This document shows positions 22,888 through 33,057 of a stretch of DNA of 64,000 nt, piece after piece. The position numbers and the translations under genes were made by a program. Origin of the DNA: Diphasiastrum complanatum (lineage: Eukaryota; Streptophyta; Lycopodiopsida; Lycopodiales; Lycopodiaceae); assembly GCA_029204225.1 (NCBI GenBank), contig CM055100.1:7702713-7766712 (forward strand). The letters are read 5' to 3'. The number at the start of each line of letters is the position of its first letter. The first letter of the stretch is position 1. The notes beneath the pieces are model-generated. The model was not told the origin of the DNA and searched no databases. It was given only the letters and a program-made list of their open reading frames with translations.

Positions 22888-23420
22888 CTATTTAAACTTT
22901 GAGAGAATACAATGTTGCGCAAGGCGAGCCTTGAAGCGTGTAATATCACCTTCAGGTGAAAATTTCAGCTTGTAGAGCCATTTGCAATCTATGGCCTTTC
23001 TTCCTGGTGGTAAAGGCTGCAGCTTCCAAACTTGGTGTCGATACATGGACTCCATCTCTTCATCCATAGCTTTGCGCCATTGATCTCGTTCTTTGCTCGG
23101 TATGGCTTCTTCATAAGTTGATGGAGCTTCCACAGAATATCCAAATTCTCTTTGGAAGTGAACTGGCTCTCTTCTTTCTCTCCTTGGTCGTGATGTAGCA
23201 ACCTCCTTATCTTCGAATTCTTCTTCTTCCTCACCTACATGTTCAATGATTTCTTCTTCTTCATCATCAAGAAGAGGTTCATACATAGTTAGAACAATAG
23301 GCTGCTCTTTTGGAGTAGCATGAATTAATTTGAAAACATCATATCCTAGTACATCTGCTTCTTCCTTTTTCTGGAATATAGGATCATCAATAGACTTTGA
23401 TTCATCAAAGTGTACATCTC
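22888..23420 (-). pseudogene. Ty1/copia Pol fragment, integrase-RT spacer and RT start
   Basis: The frame has an acidic spacer (EEEEIIEHVGEEEEEFED), RRERREPVHF, YEEAIPSKERDQWRKAMDEE and VWKLQPLPPGRKAIDCKWLY followed by FSPEGDITRFKARL. This is the standard start of copia RT. It then ends, so RT catalytic motifs are absent. It lies antisense in dynein intron 2. Confidence 0.88.
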
Positions 23421-23636
23421 GTGTGCACATGTTCTTGCAAAAAAGGAGTGCTAGAAAAGACATCCATGATGTTGCATGTGGTTTCATCGATAGGTCTACT
23501 AGCATGTGCTTGGAAAGTTATCAGCAAAAAGTCTGTGCACCTATTCTTGCAAAAAAGTAGTGCTAGAAAAGACATCCATGATGTTGTGTGTAGTTTCATC
23601 AATAAATGTACTAACATATGCTTGGAAAAACTTGAA
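23421..23636 (-). repeat. Tandem duplication of about 108 bp in copia relic
   Basis: Two units, each TGCACNTNTTCTTGCAAAAAA ... ATGCTTGGAAA (about 23425-23516 and 23535-23628), joined by GTTATCAGCAAAAAGTC. They lie at the upstream end of the copia frame and repeat its integrase-side sequence (DVFSSTPFLQEH). Confidence 0.75.
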
Positions 23637-23699
23637 CTTAGGAAAGCATGTTGGCCTTCATGAAGAAGAAGATAGTGCATGTGCTTATCAACAACCATC

Positions 23700-24480
23700 T
23701 TATGCTGCTGCTGGATGTGTTGTAAATGTTGTTATGCTTGCAATAGGCTTTCAAAGACAATAAGACGAGACGAAATAGTAACCTGAGTATCGTCACAAGG
23801 TTGAGGGATATTTGCAAGACTTGTTGAGCCACGACATTAAAAGTGCATTACCCAGGAATGTATACCAATCATTGTCAAGAATAACATCATAACGTTCATG
23901 GCATGGAAGTTAGCTTGGCCAGAAAAGTCACCAATGTACTAAGGAAGAGCCAAAGCATAAGGTTACTCAAAAAAGAATGAAAATTTTGAACATCAAGACG
24001 TAAGGTATTGGAGCGAGAACATGAGTGGCATGAATGTGTGAAACAATACAAGTCTTGGGAAAAGAATGAGTACTTCCAATATCCAATAGCAAAACCAATC
24101 TAGGAGGGAATATAAGCAAAGGCCTTTGGATACGATCTAGTTGTTGAACATGATCCTCTAGCCGAGCAACAAAGTCCTTGGTGTTGGATTAAAGCCCAGG
24201 TGATTGACATGTTAACTGGGAAGGATGCAGAGAAGGCCCAAGGAAGGGAACGACACCAAACGATGAGTGTAGATAACAAAGGAGATGAGTCGAGTGCAAT
24301 GGACAACAAAAAGAGGGTGGTGGAAGGCAATCGACAACAAAGAAGGATTGGGGAAGGCGATGGACAACAGGCAATGATTGTGGAGGGCGATGGAGAGTTG
24401 CCAACGGATGGGAACGAGGGAATGTATGGACCCTTGGGAACGGGAACGTTTTTGAGAGAGTGGGAATGTGGGAACGCCAT
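23700..24480 (-). pseudogene. Decayed gypsy fragment (protease region and leader-like sequence)
   Basis: 23760-24130 aligns by eye with the protease part of G1 (words such as AGCTTGGCCAGAAAAGTCACCAATG and CATCATAACG), but has no usable frame. 24200-24480 is a Ser/Pro-rich open frame on the - strand built on imperfect GGAAGGCGATGGACAACA units, reminiscent of gypsy leader or gag N-terminus. I would not call a protein. Confidence 0.5.
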
Positions 24481-24929
24481 GTGATCATTTTAAAATATAA
24501 AATGATAAAAAAGTAAAATGCTCTTAGTTTTTTTGAACAACTTCATAGCTCAGACATTCAAATATAGGGTACATATACATGAACCATAGTTGCACCACGG
24601 TTCCAGAAACGCGTTCAGAAACGAAACCTTTTTTTTTTCTTGGTTTTTATGGGCAATATGGGTATCAAATTAAAGCATTAATTAAGGGCAACACATTTAT
24701 GTAGCGAATGTTTTGGATACACTGTGGTCCAGTTTATGTGCATCAATCCCTGTAGTATTTGCATGCTGCAATTGGAGTGAAGCCTTGCTATTCAGAACGA
24801 GCTGAGAATTGTTGAATGTTTGAAATTTCTATTTAGGCAGTGAACTTGAATATCTAATTCAAAGATTGCTTTTGCATTTAGAATGCTCTTCGTTCAAGGA
24901 TTTCATGCTATTATGTGCTATTCATGCAG
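24481..24929. other. Dynein intron 2 end
   Basis: No gene. A short CCACGGTTCCAGAAACG patch near 24595 resembles the AACCG/CGGTT element heads. Acceptor TTCATGCAG ends at 24929. Confidence 0.5.
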
Positions 24930-25231
24930 GTGCTAAGTGTGATAGCACAACAAATATTGACCATCCAGAGGGCAAAGGCTGCACATCTCAAATCATTTGA
25001 GTTTGAGGGGGTGAAACTCGGTTTAAAACCCACATGTAGTGTATTTATTACAATGAATCCTGGATATGCAGGACGTTCGGAGCTCCCTGACAATCTAAAA
25101 GCACTATTTAGAACTGTTGCAATGATGGTTCCTGACTATGCACTTATTTCAGAAATTACACTTTATTCTTTTGGCTATTTGCAAGCGCGAGAGCTTGCCC
25201 GAAAACTTGTTGCTACATATCGTTTATGCAG
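24930..25231 (+). CDS. Dynein heavy chain exon c: AAA1 core to AAA1-AAA2 linker
   Basis: Encodes [36 protein letters not shown] (sensor region) and [11 protein letters not shown]. 302 nt, ending two bases into a codon. Donor GCAG|GTAAGT. Confidence 0.95.
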
Positions 25232-25439
25232 GTAAGTAGTCAAAATTTGTTATTGCATCTATGTATTTGTTAACATTAAATGGTTGAAAATGATAAGCTT
25301 TTCTTTGTCTGATGCATACCTTTATCTATTCTCTGGCAACTTACCAGTACATTGAAGTTTCGTTGTGAAATCTCTCTATCCTATAATCTGTTACCTAGCT
25401 CATAAACTTCATAAATTGTACATTTTGTACTTGGCTTAG

Positions 25440-25561
25440 TAATAACAGTGTATTTCAGATCGTATTTCTTTAGTCGTTTTGTGGAGTTACTATGCTCCCA
25501 TGTTACTACACACTTGAGATGTACTACTTTGTCTTATATGCGGCATTAGAAGACATTAATA

Positions 25562-25600
<39 letters not shown>

Positions 25601-26040
25601 TACATATTGGAGACATTTTGTACGTTTTCTTTATTACATATTGGAGACGTTTTGTACGTTCCCATGGTTACCACACACTTGACATGTACTTTTTAGTCTT
25701 ATATGCCTTTTGGCATGGAAAAGACATTAATAAAGCTTTCTTTCTTTCTTTCTCTCTCTCTCTCTCAAGATTAGAAAGCATGTTTTCGGAGCAAGAGAAA
25801 AGAGCCAAAAAAGCTCTTAATATTAGAGTGAGAGGCATCCCAAATGCTGGAAAACATCTTGAGGAAGCTAAGGATTTACTTACCAATAAACTCTCACACT
25901 CAACTGAGGGATTTGAAACTGCTTGGAGAGGCAAGTATGATGAGAATGTTTTATTTATTAAATTCCGGTCTCTTGTACATCATCGTAGTGTAGCCTTGAA
26001 ACTTCGAGCCAAGCTGAAAGAAAGAGCAACCGTAGACCCA
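25440..26040 (+). mobile_element. Two LINE 3' tails in series, then a LINE ORF1 fragment
   Basis: Tail 1 ends ACATTAATAAAGC(TC)n at 25599 (hairpin lost). A second, 3'-UTR-only insert follows with the hairpin (25696-25725), AATAAAG and (TC)n to 25767. Then a truncated LINE begins at AAGATTAGAAAGC. It encodes FSEQEKRAKKALNIRVRGIP and ENVLFIKFRSLVHHRSVALK, matching the RNA-binding core of L1-type ORF1. It stops at 26040 where gypsy G3 sequence begins. Confidence 0.75.
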
Positions 26041-26340
26041 TGAATAATATCGAAATAAGGAGCATAGGCCACAACATCTATAGCATAGCGCTCAGGACCA
26101 TGAGTAGCATCAAAGTACTGAACAACAATATCAAAGCATGCAACAACATGGGCAGTAGAAGCAAGGCATACTATATCAGTATTAAAGCATGGAACAATAT
26201 CATAGCATGCAACAACATCAGTAGGACCATCAAAGCATGCAACGACATCAACAATAGTATCACAGCATGCTATATCAATATCAAGGACCATATCAGCCGC
26301 AACCTGTATATGTGAATCAATATCAGTAGGAACCTGTATA
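26041..26340 (-). repeat. Degenerate VVACFD-coding repeats
   Basis: On the - strand the unit GATGTTGTTGCATGCTTTGA recurs about six times with 27-45 nt spacing and stays open, giving DVVACFD / DVVACYD / IVPCFN peptides. It lies where gag C-terminus to protease would be expected in G3. The origin is unknown. Confidence 0.6.
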
Positions 26341-26604
26341 TGTGACTCTAACTCACTATGGGATACAATGACGAGCTCAGGTAGATCAATAACTATCTCA
26401 AGTAAATCAGGTAACTCGCTCACATTGTGTGATATAGAATCATCCTCATGTGTATCGCTAGCAATGGGTGAATCAACCTCATGTGAATTGCTAATGTGTG
26501 ACTCTATCTCTATTTGTCCTTGCACAAGAAAATGGAACCTCGCATATGGAAGAATGATCAATGATCTGAGTGAGACTATGGAATGTATCACGTTGGCGGT
26601 TGAT

Positions 26605-26850
26605 TCACTGAGGATCAATCATAGCATGACGGAGGTCACGACGAAAGGTAGGCCAAATATGGAGCCCTTCCCGATCAGGATCAGCTCGATAGACCCGCCA
26701 CCACGTGGCAACGTGTCCATCTAAGTGTAAAGCAGCCAATTGGATCTTCCGAGGATCAGTCTTAGGGTAAATCTGAAAATATGTGTCAAGCTTGGCAAAC
26801 CAATTCTCTAATAAGTTCTCGTCAGAGGAACTGGGCAGAAAGGGTATCAT
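26605..26850 (-). pseudogene. G3 gag fragment
   Basis: 81 codons of a retrotransposon gag domain: LLENWFAKLDTYFQIYPKTD, IQLAALHLDGHVATWWRVYR and DLRHAMIDPQ. It is homologous to the same part of G1 gag but clearly diverged. It breaks after DPQ; the CCHC knuckle is not found downstream. Confidence 0.85.
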
Positions 26851-27589
26851 CCATGCGACAAAACTGATCGGATAGGTTCTTCTGAAGAGTCTCAGTTGGG
26901 GTAGGTGAATGTGTCATAATGAGGAAAATACGAAATGCGAGACAAGACACTACGAGAGGACATAAGTCGTCAAAACAGGTACGCCAATGAAAAGACGTGA
27001 CAAAGCCCGCTAAAGAAAAAACGAGGGAAATGACAAATAGTGTAAGTAGTACCTCGCAACTGCGATCAAAAGCGTGCTAAAAACGGTAGTAGAATGGAGA
27101 GATACCCGGCAGCCACCAAATAGAGATAAGAGGGGCCTGCAAAAGCAACCAAATAATAAGAGAAAAAAGTAGCAAGTAGTGGAGTATATGGCTGGAAAAT
27201 GGAAAGCAAAGTAAGGAAGGTGAGTGCCAAAAAGAGAGGGCTAGACAACCAGCAAGCAAGCTGGAAAATCAGTAGAAAGAAGGTGCAGACAATGCAAGGA
27301 GGGGTGGGCTGGGAAAGAGTACAAATAGGTTGAGTTGTGGACAACAAGCAGAAAGTAAAGTAGGGTGCTGGAAGTAGGTGATGGTGGGCTGGAAAATGGG
27401 TAGTAGGTGGGCAGCAGTAGGGCGCCAGTCCTCCTCCAAACAATAATGATGATCTGTAAAACAAGTGGAGAGAGGGAGAGAGCTGAAGATCCAAGCTGAA
27501 AATGTTAAAGATCAAGCTGAAAATGGGTGCTGGTTAGCAGCTAGTAAGATCCACAAATGTCCTGCAAAATGATGGAAAAATCATTGAAA

Positions 27590-27970
27590 ATGGTGATGAA
27601 GTAGGGCGCTGGACAGTCTCCAAACAATCAACAAAATGGACATCAAATCAGTGGAGAAATCTGTCGAAGATGGCAAGGTAGTAGGGCGCTGGGGGCAGCA
27701 GCTACCAAAATCCGCACATAACCTGAAAAAAAAATGGAGAAAACTGCTAAAAATGGTGATGAAGTAGGGCGCTGGACAGCCTCCAATCAATCCACGAAAT
27801 GGGCAGCAAATTGGTGGAGAAAATCGACGAAAGTGACAAGGTAGTAGGGCACTGGCCATCCTCTACCAAATCTAGAAAAACGATGGACATCTGATGAAAA
27901 AAACGACGAAAGTGATGGGTTAGTAGGGCGTTGGACAGCCTCTACCAAATCTGAAAAAGTGGTGCAAAGG
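27590..27970 (-). repeat. G3 leader tandem repeats (about 80 bp)
   Basis: Cores AGTAGGGCGCTGGACAG or close variants near 27600, 27681, 27764, 27843 and 27923; spacing 79-83 bp. Same core as in the G1 and G2 leaders. Confidence 0.85.
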
Positions 27971-28757
27971 AAAGTGCTCTGATACCAAGTTACGAATGCA
28001 ACCTCAACTGATCTAGAGATAAGCTATGAAAGCATCACATAAGCAAGACTTAACCCTAGAAAGCAGGAAAGAGAGATTAAGGAGACTAAAGAGAGAGATC
28101 AATATCATCAACTGAGTAACAAATGACACAGATTCCCTACTTATAGCCTAGAGGAAGCCCTAAAAGGAAGCTTCTAGTGGTTAGGGCCCAACTGGGAGGG
28201 ATAATAGTGCGCCCTCCAAGAAGGCCCCCAGTTATGATCAAAATCTCAGGTGTTGAATCAATGAAGCATAAAAGACAGCAATAGACTAAAGCCCTACAAG
28301 CAATAGACAAGACAATAGGTTCTCCCACGAAGAGCCCAAGCAATACCAATCAATAACCTGAAAAATGAGTGTACAAATGCCCCTATAAATACCCTACCAA
28401 TGAACCCTAAAATAGGAATTCAAAAGTAAAGGGAGGGAAAATAGTGCGCCCTCCTACGGCCCCCCACTCCACATATAACCATATAATAAGGGCCCAAGGC
28501 CAGTCAATGTCATAAAAAAGGACCCAGTGCGGGTCATAAGCATATAAAAAGGCTCTGGGGCCTGTACATGACTAATATAAAATGCGTAACCAGAAATATA
28601 CATAACCAACAGTAAATGTAAAGAGGCCTGTGGAATATATGCAGAGTAGCCCAGTAGGCCTGTATCCTGTAGTCCGTAACTCTCCCTGGCTATAAAGAAC
28701 ATTGCCCCCAATGTAGGCAAAATAAGATAAGAACCAGTGCCAGAGAAAAATATTGCA

Positions 28758-29147
28758 TCAAGATATCCCATCTGAGAAAGGAACATCAAGAGAAGTCGGA
28801 GCATCCCGAGAAGCAATGGTAGCTGCAAGTGATCGAGCCTGATCAGCCAGGATAGGAGTATGATAAAAAACATCAATGGGCTCCCAAGTAGCCTCCTCAA
28901 TAGGACGACCATCCCACTGGACCAAAAACTGAACCTGCCGATGGCGACGACTATGCAATAAGCGCACTTGTAAAATAGCAGCTGGCAAGAATGGAAAAAG
29001 CTCTGGATCTGTAGGCTCGAGGAGCATCATCCTCAATAGCAGCACATAATAAACTGACATGAAAGATATCACAAGCCCGAGTAGCAGCAGGTAACTCAAG
29101 ACGATATGTAACTGGACTGAGGCGCTCAAGAATCTGAAAAGGCCCAT
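28758..29147 (-). pseudogene. G2 integrase end and chromodomain
   Basis: After the deletion, [20 protein letters not shown] continues in a neighbouring frame, then [20 protein letters not shown] and WDGRPIEEATWEPIDVFYHT. The chromodomain core is complete here. Pol ends near 28760, close to the purine-rich CCAGGGAG and the 3' LTR. Confidence 0.85.
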
Positions 29148-30550
29148 AATAGCCTGTTATAACTATACTCAGCCAAACATAAATGCTGATCCCAATCACG
29201 ACCAGAAGGAGAAACATAATGTCGTAAATAATCCTCCAATACCCGGTTAATAACCTCAGACTGACCATCCGCAGAAGAATGATAAGCAGTGCCCATAAGT
29301 ATCCTAACATCCAAGATACGCATAAGCTCTGTCCAAAAACTTGATGTAAACTTGGTATCCCGATCAGTAAGTATAGATCGTGGGAGACCATGTAAGCGAA
29401 AAATCTCAGAAATTAATATACGACCACACTGCTCTACTGTAATAGTATGTCTGACTGGTATGACATGAGCTTGTTTAGAAAACCTATCAACTACCACCAA
29501 ACAAGAGTCATGACCACGCTTAGTACGGGGAAGACCTAAAATGAAGTCCATAGATATATCAGTCCACTGGCGGGAAGAAATAGGCCAACTTTGAAGGAGA
29601 CCACCAGGTTTTTCACGAGAATACTTGTTACGAAGGCAAAAATCACAAGTATGAATAAGGTGGGAAAGCTCACGCTTCATGGAAGGCCAACAAAAATGAT
29701 CTTTCAAACGGAACAAGGACTTTTGAAAACCAAAATGGCCACCAACAGGAGAGGAATGGGCATCAAGAAGGAGCTGTGGACGTATGTCGAGAGTGCTGGG
29801 AATACATAACGAACCATAGTGAAACAAACGATGATTAACAATGGAATAAACCTGGTGAGGGTGAGAGGAAGGACGAGAGGCAGACGACATAACATCACGA
29901 AAGTCTGGACATGTGGCATAAGCCTGAGGAAGATCATCATACCAAGAGTGGGGAGACGTAACAAGATTGTAAGTAAGAGCAGGTAAACGAGACAAAGCAT
30001 CAGTAGCAGCATTACTTTTACCAGGCTTATAATGAATATCAAAATGAAAGGACTGTAAAAATTGAAGCCAACGGTAGTGACAATCACTAAGATCCTTTTG
30101 TGTATACAAATAACGAAGTGACTGGTGATCAGTAAAAACATCAAACGGAACACGATACAGATAATGACGCCACTTCTTTAAAGCAAAAATGATAGCAAGC
30201 AATTCTTTTTCATGAGTGGAATAGTGCTGCTCATACGAACGAAGACGACGGGATTCATATGCAATAACACACTGACGCTGACGTAACAAAGCACCTAATC
30301 CTGTGGATCTAGCATCAGTCTCAACAGCAAAACGTTGGGAAAAATCTGGAAGACATAAAACAGGGGCAGTGGTAAGCTTAACCTTCAAAGTATCAAAAGC
30401 TGACTGACATGCGGGAGTCCAAGCAAACGAAGTTTCCTTTTTCAACAGAGCATGCAAAGGAGATGCAAGAGTGGCAAAATGAGCAACTGGTTTACGAAGA
30501 TGGATAGCAAGACCAAGAAACATACGAACATCATGAACATCAGCAGGCAC
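29126..30550 (-). pseudogene. G2 RNase H and integrase, truncated by deletion
   Basis: 474 codons uninterrupted from VHDVRMFLGLA through RNase H (VETDARSTGLGALL, TDHQSLRYL) and the integrase zinc region (HTCDFCLRNKYSR) to the core ([38 protein letters not shown]). After CLAEYSYN a 308-bp deletion relative to G1 14431-14738 removes the distal integrase and changes the frame. It lacks the two extra bases that break this part of G1. Confidence 0.93.
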
Positions 30551-32106
30551 AGGCCATGAAAGAATGAACGGACCTTACGAGGGTCGAGACGAACAGTACC
30601 AGTAGTAACAAAGAAGCCCAAAAATTCGATTTGTACAACAGCAAAAGAACATTTAGAACGTTTAGCATACAGATGATGAGTAACTAACAAAACAAAAACA
30701 GAACGAACGTGCTGAACATGAAGAGAGAGAGTGGTGCTATAAATGAGGATATCGTCAAAATAAACAATGACACACTTTCCAAGAAGAGGACGGAAGATGT
30801 TATTCATGACATTCTGAAAAGTGGGCGGGCCATTGGTAACACCAAAAGGAAGGACACGAAACTCATACAGACCAAAGTGGGTAGGGAAAGCTGTCTTGTG
30901 CTCATCAGGAGGATGCGTACGAATCTGGTGATAACCGGAACGGAGGTCAAGTTTAGAAAAGATCTTGGCTTGGCCTAACTGGTCAAACTGGTCATCCATA
31001 TGAGGGATAGGGTACTGATTACGGATAGTAAGTTTATTTAAAGCACGATAATCAATACATAGACGTTTAGTACCATCCTTCTTATCAACAAGTAAAACAG
31101 GAGCACCAAAAGGACTGTGGCTAGGAACAATAAGGCCTTGATGTAATAAATCAAACACCTGACGCTGGTCTTCCTCGCGCTCAACAATAGACATACGAAA
31201 AGGAGGACGAGAAGGAGGTGATGCAGAGGAAACAAGGTCTATATGGTGGTTGACATCTCGTAAAGGTGGTAACTGAGTCGGCTTTCTAAAAACATGCTCA
31301 AATTCACGCAACAGTTCAGAAAATACCTGTGGCAAAGGTGGTGCATCCGCAATAGGCTGAACTGGCTGAACAGAAAGAATAGTCGCACAGTGGGCCTTCG
31401 AGAGGCTCCGTATGAACAGCTTCCCGGAAATATGCTGATAGTCTTGCCGAGAATCAACACCGGAAAATATATGCTGAGTACCATCATGAGAGAATGTCAA
31501 TGTCTGCTGCTGGAGGTCTAATGTAACCGCACCAAGGGATGCAAACCAATCAGCACCGAGGATAAGATCGTACCGTGTAAGTGGAATAATATGAAAATCT
31601 GCCTGACCAAGGAAGTCTCCAATCCGATATGAAAGCTGTTGATACATCTGCGTGCTAGGAAAAGAGTGTGCGCTGGCAACCTCAACATGCAGGGGATGAG
31701 GCGTAGTGACTGGCATAGCACGAATGCGTGTAGTAATATGACTGCTGAGAAACGAGTGAGTGCTACCCGTGTCAACAAGGGCAATAAACTCACGACCAAT
31801 GATATGTACGCGAAGACGGATATGGCGTGGACCCGGCTTACCGGACCAAGTAGCATAAGCAAGCTGAGCATGGCATACAACTAGATCAGGGGGATCAGGA
31901 ACAGGCTCAGTGGTTGTGGCAAACTGATCAACAGGTGGGTCATCATCAAGAATATGAAGGCATACGGCAGAATCAGGACTATCATCAGGTGTGTCAGCAT
32001 CATGGAAATAGACGGCAGTAGCAGTGGCAGGCTGTCGACAATCACGGGCGATATGATCAGGACTCTTACAGTTGAAACATAAGCGCTTTTCACGGATCTC
32101 AGACAT
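30442..32106 (-). pseudogene. G2 CCHC knuckle, protease and reverse transcriptase
   Basis: 554 codons open after the gag stop. CFNCKSPDHIARDC (residues 9-22), protease ALVDTGSTHSFLSS (about 110), RT with CIDYRALNKLTIRNQYPIP, KLDLRSGYHQIR, LPFGVTNGPPTFQ and YFDDILIYS. All catalytic residues are present. The frame is lost after LDPRKV exactly as in G1. Confidence 0.93.
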
Positions 32107-32112
32107 CTCAGG

Positions 32113-33057
32113 CTATGAGTAGCGACGAACAAAAATAGGACGAGGAGAAAAAGGAGGACGTAGTGTAGAAGGAAGAGTGGACGAAGGTGAACTGACAGAT
32201 GTGGGACTAGCACTGGATGGAGAGGAAAAAATAGGACGTGTGAAAGGACGCAAAGGACGAGAAACAAAGGAAGAGATGGGAGAGTACTTGTGCTGCAGTG
32301 CGGTAGCAAGGGAGATGGCGTGAGAAAGAGTGAGTGGAAAAATAGAAGAAACATCATACCCGAGTGCGCCTCGTAGACCAGTAACGTAGCGAGAGATGAG
32401 CTCCAATGTAGAAATATCTGGGAATAGATAGGAAAGCTCTGTAAACCGTGTTGTATAAGCAGCCAAGTCACCAGTGTGAGATAAACTGCGAAAGATGTCG
32501 TGTTGTCGAATAAGCCACTGAGGATCAATCATCGCTAGGCGGAGTGCTGTCATAAACTCTGTCCAACTAGCAAGGCCAGGATGTGAAGCCGTCTGGCGAA
32601 ACATGCGCCACCAAGTAGCAGCATGGCCCTCCAAATGTAAAGCGGCCAAATGTATCCGCTGAATGTCAGTCTTAGGAAACATGAGGAAGTAGGTCTCAAG
32701 CTTAGAATACCAATTCTCGACCACATTCCCATCGGATGACCCAAAATACACAGTAAGCTGAACCTTATCCTTAAAGTCTCGTGGCAAAGGACCAGAAGAT
32801 GAAGGAGTCTCGGGTGGTGGAAATGTACGCTGTGGGGGAACAGGTGGAGATAGTGGAGAAACACTGGACTGTAATGATAGTGTAGCAATCTGGGCAGAAA
32901 GAGCAATGAACGTCTCTTGTAACTCCTGGCGTAAATTAGTGCGTACATCACTCATGGCTTCCCTAAGATGATCTCGGAATTCATGCCGTACTTCGTCAAG
33001 GTAAGTGGAAGACGGTATGCGAGGCTCAGAAGATGTAGGGGAAGTATCCATGGTCAA
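32113..33057 (-). pseudogene. G2 gag
   Basis: 314 codons, same as the G1 gag up to FVRRYS, then a TAG stop at about 32114-32116 where G1 has CAG. Contains NWYSKLETYFLMFP and LEGHAATWWRMF. A Pro/Ser-rich N-terminus precedes the domain. Start at the same ATG as G1 (TMDTSPTSSEPR). The stop is a single C-to-T change in sense orientation. Confidence 0.92.

Larger units (their letters stand above)
26041..28229 (-). mobile_element. Gypsy element G3, 5' part only (LTR half, leader, gag start)
   Basis: In sense order: LTR (34434-34272, then 28229-27988 after the nested G2), iMet primer site (27976-27987), leader with about five 80-bp repeats (27590-27970), gag domain frame (26850-26605: ENWFAKLDTYFQIYPKTDP, LDGHVATWWRVYR), then a repetitive section (26560-26041). 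Pol and the 3' LTR are missing. Its LTR is the same family as the G4 LTR at 48927-49369. At its far end it adjoins LINE 3' UTR sequence. Confidence 0.8.
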
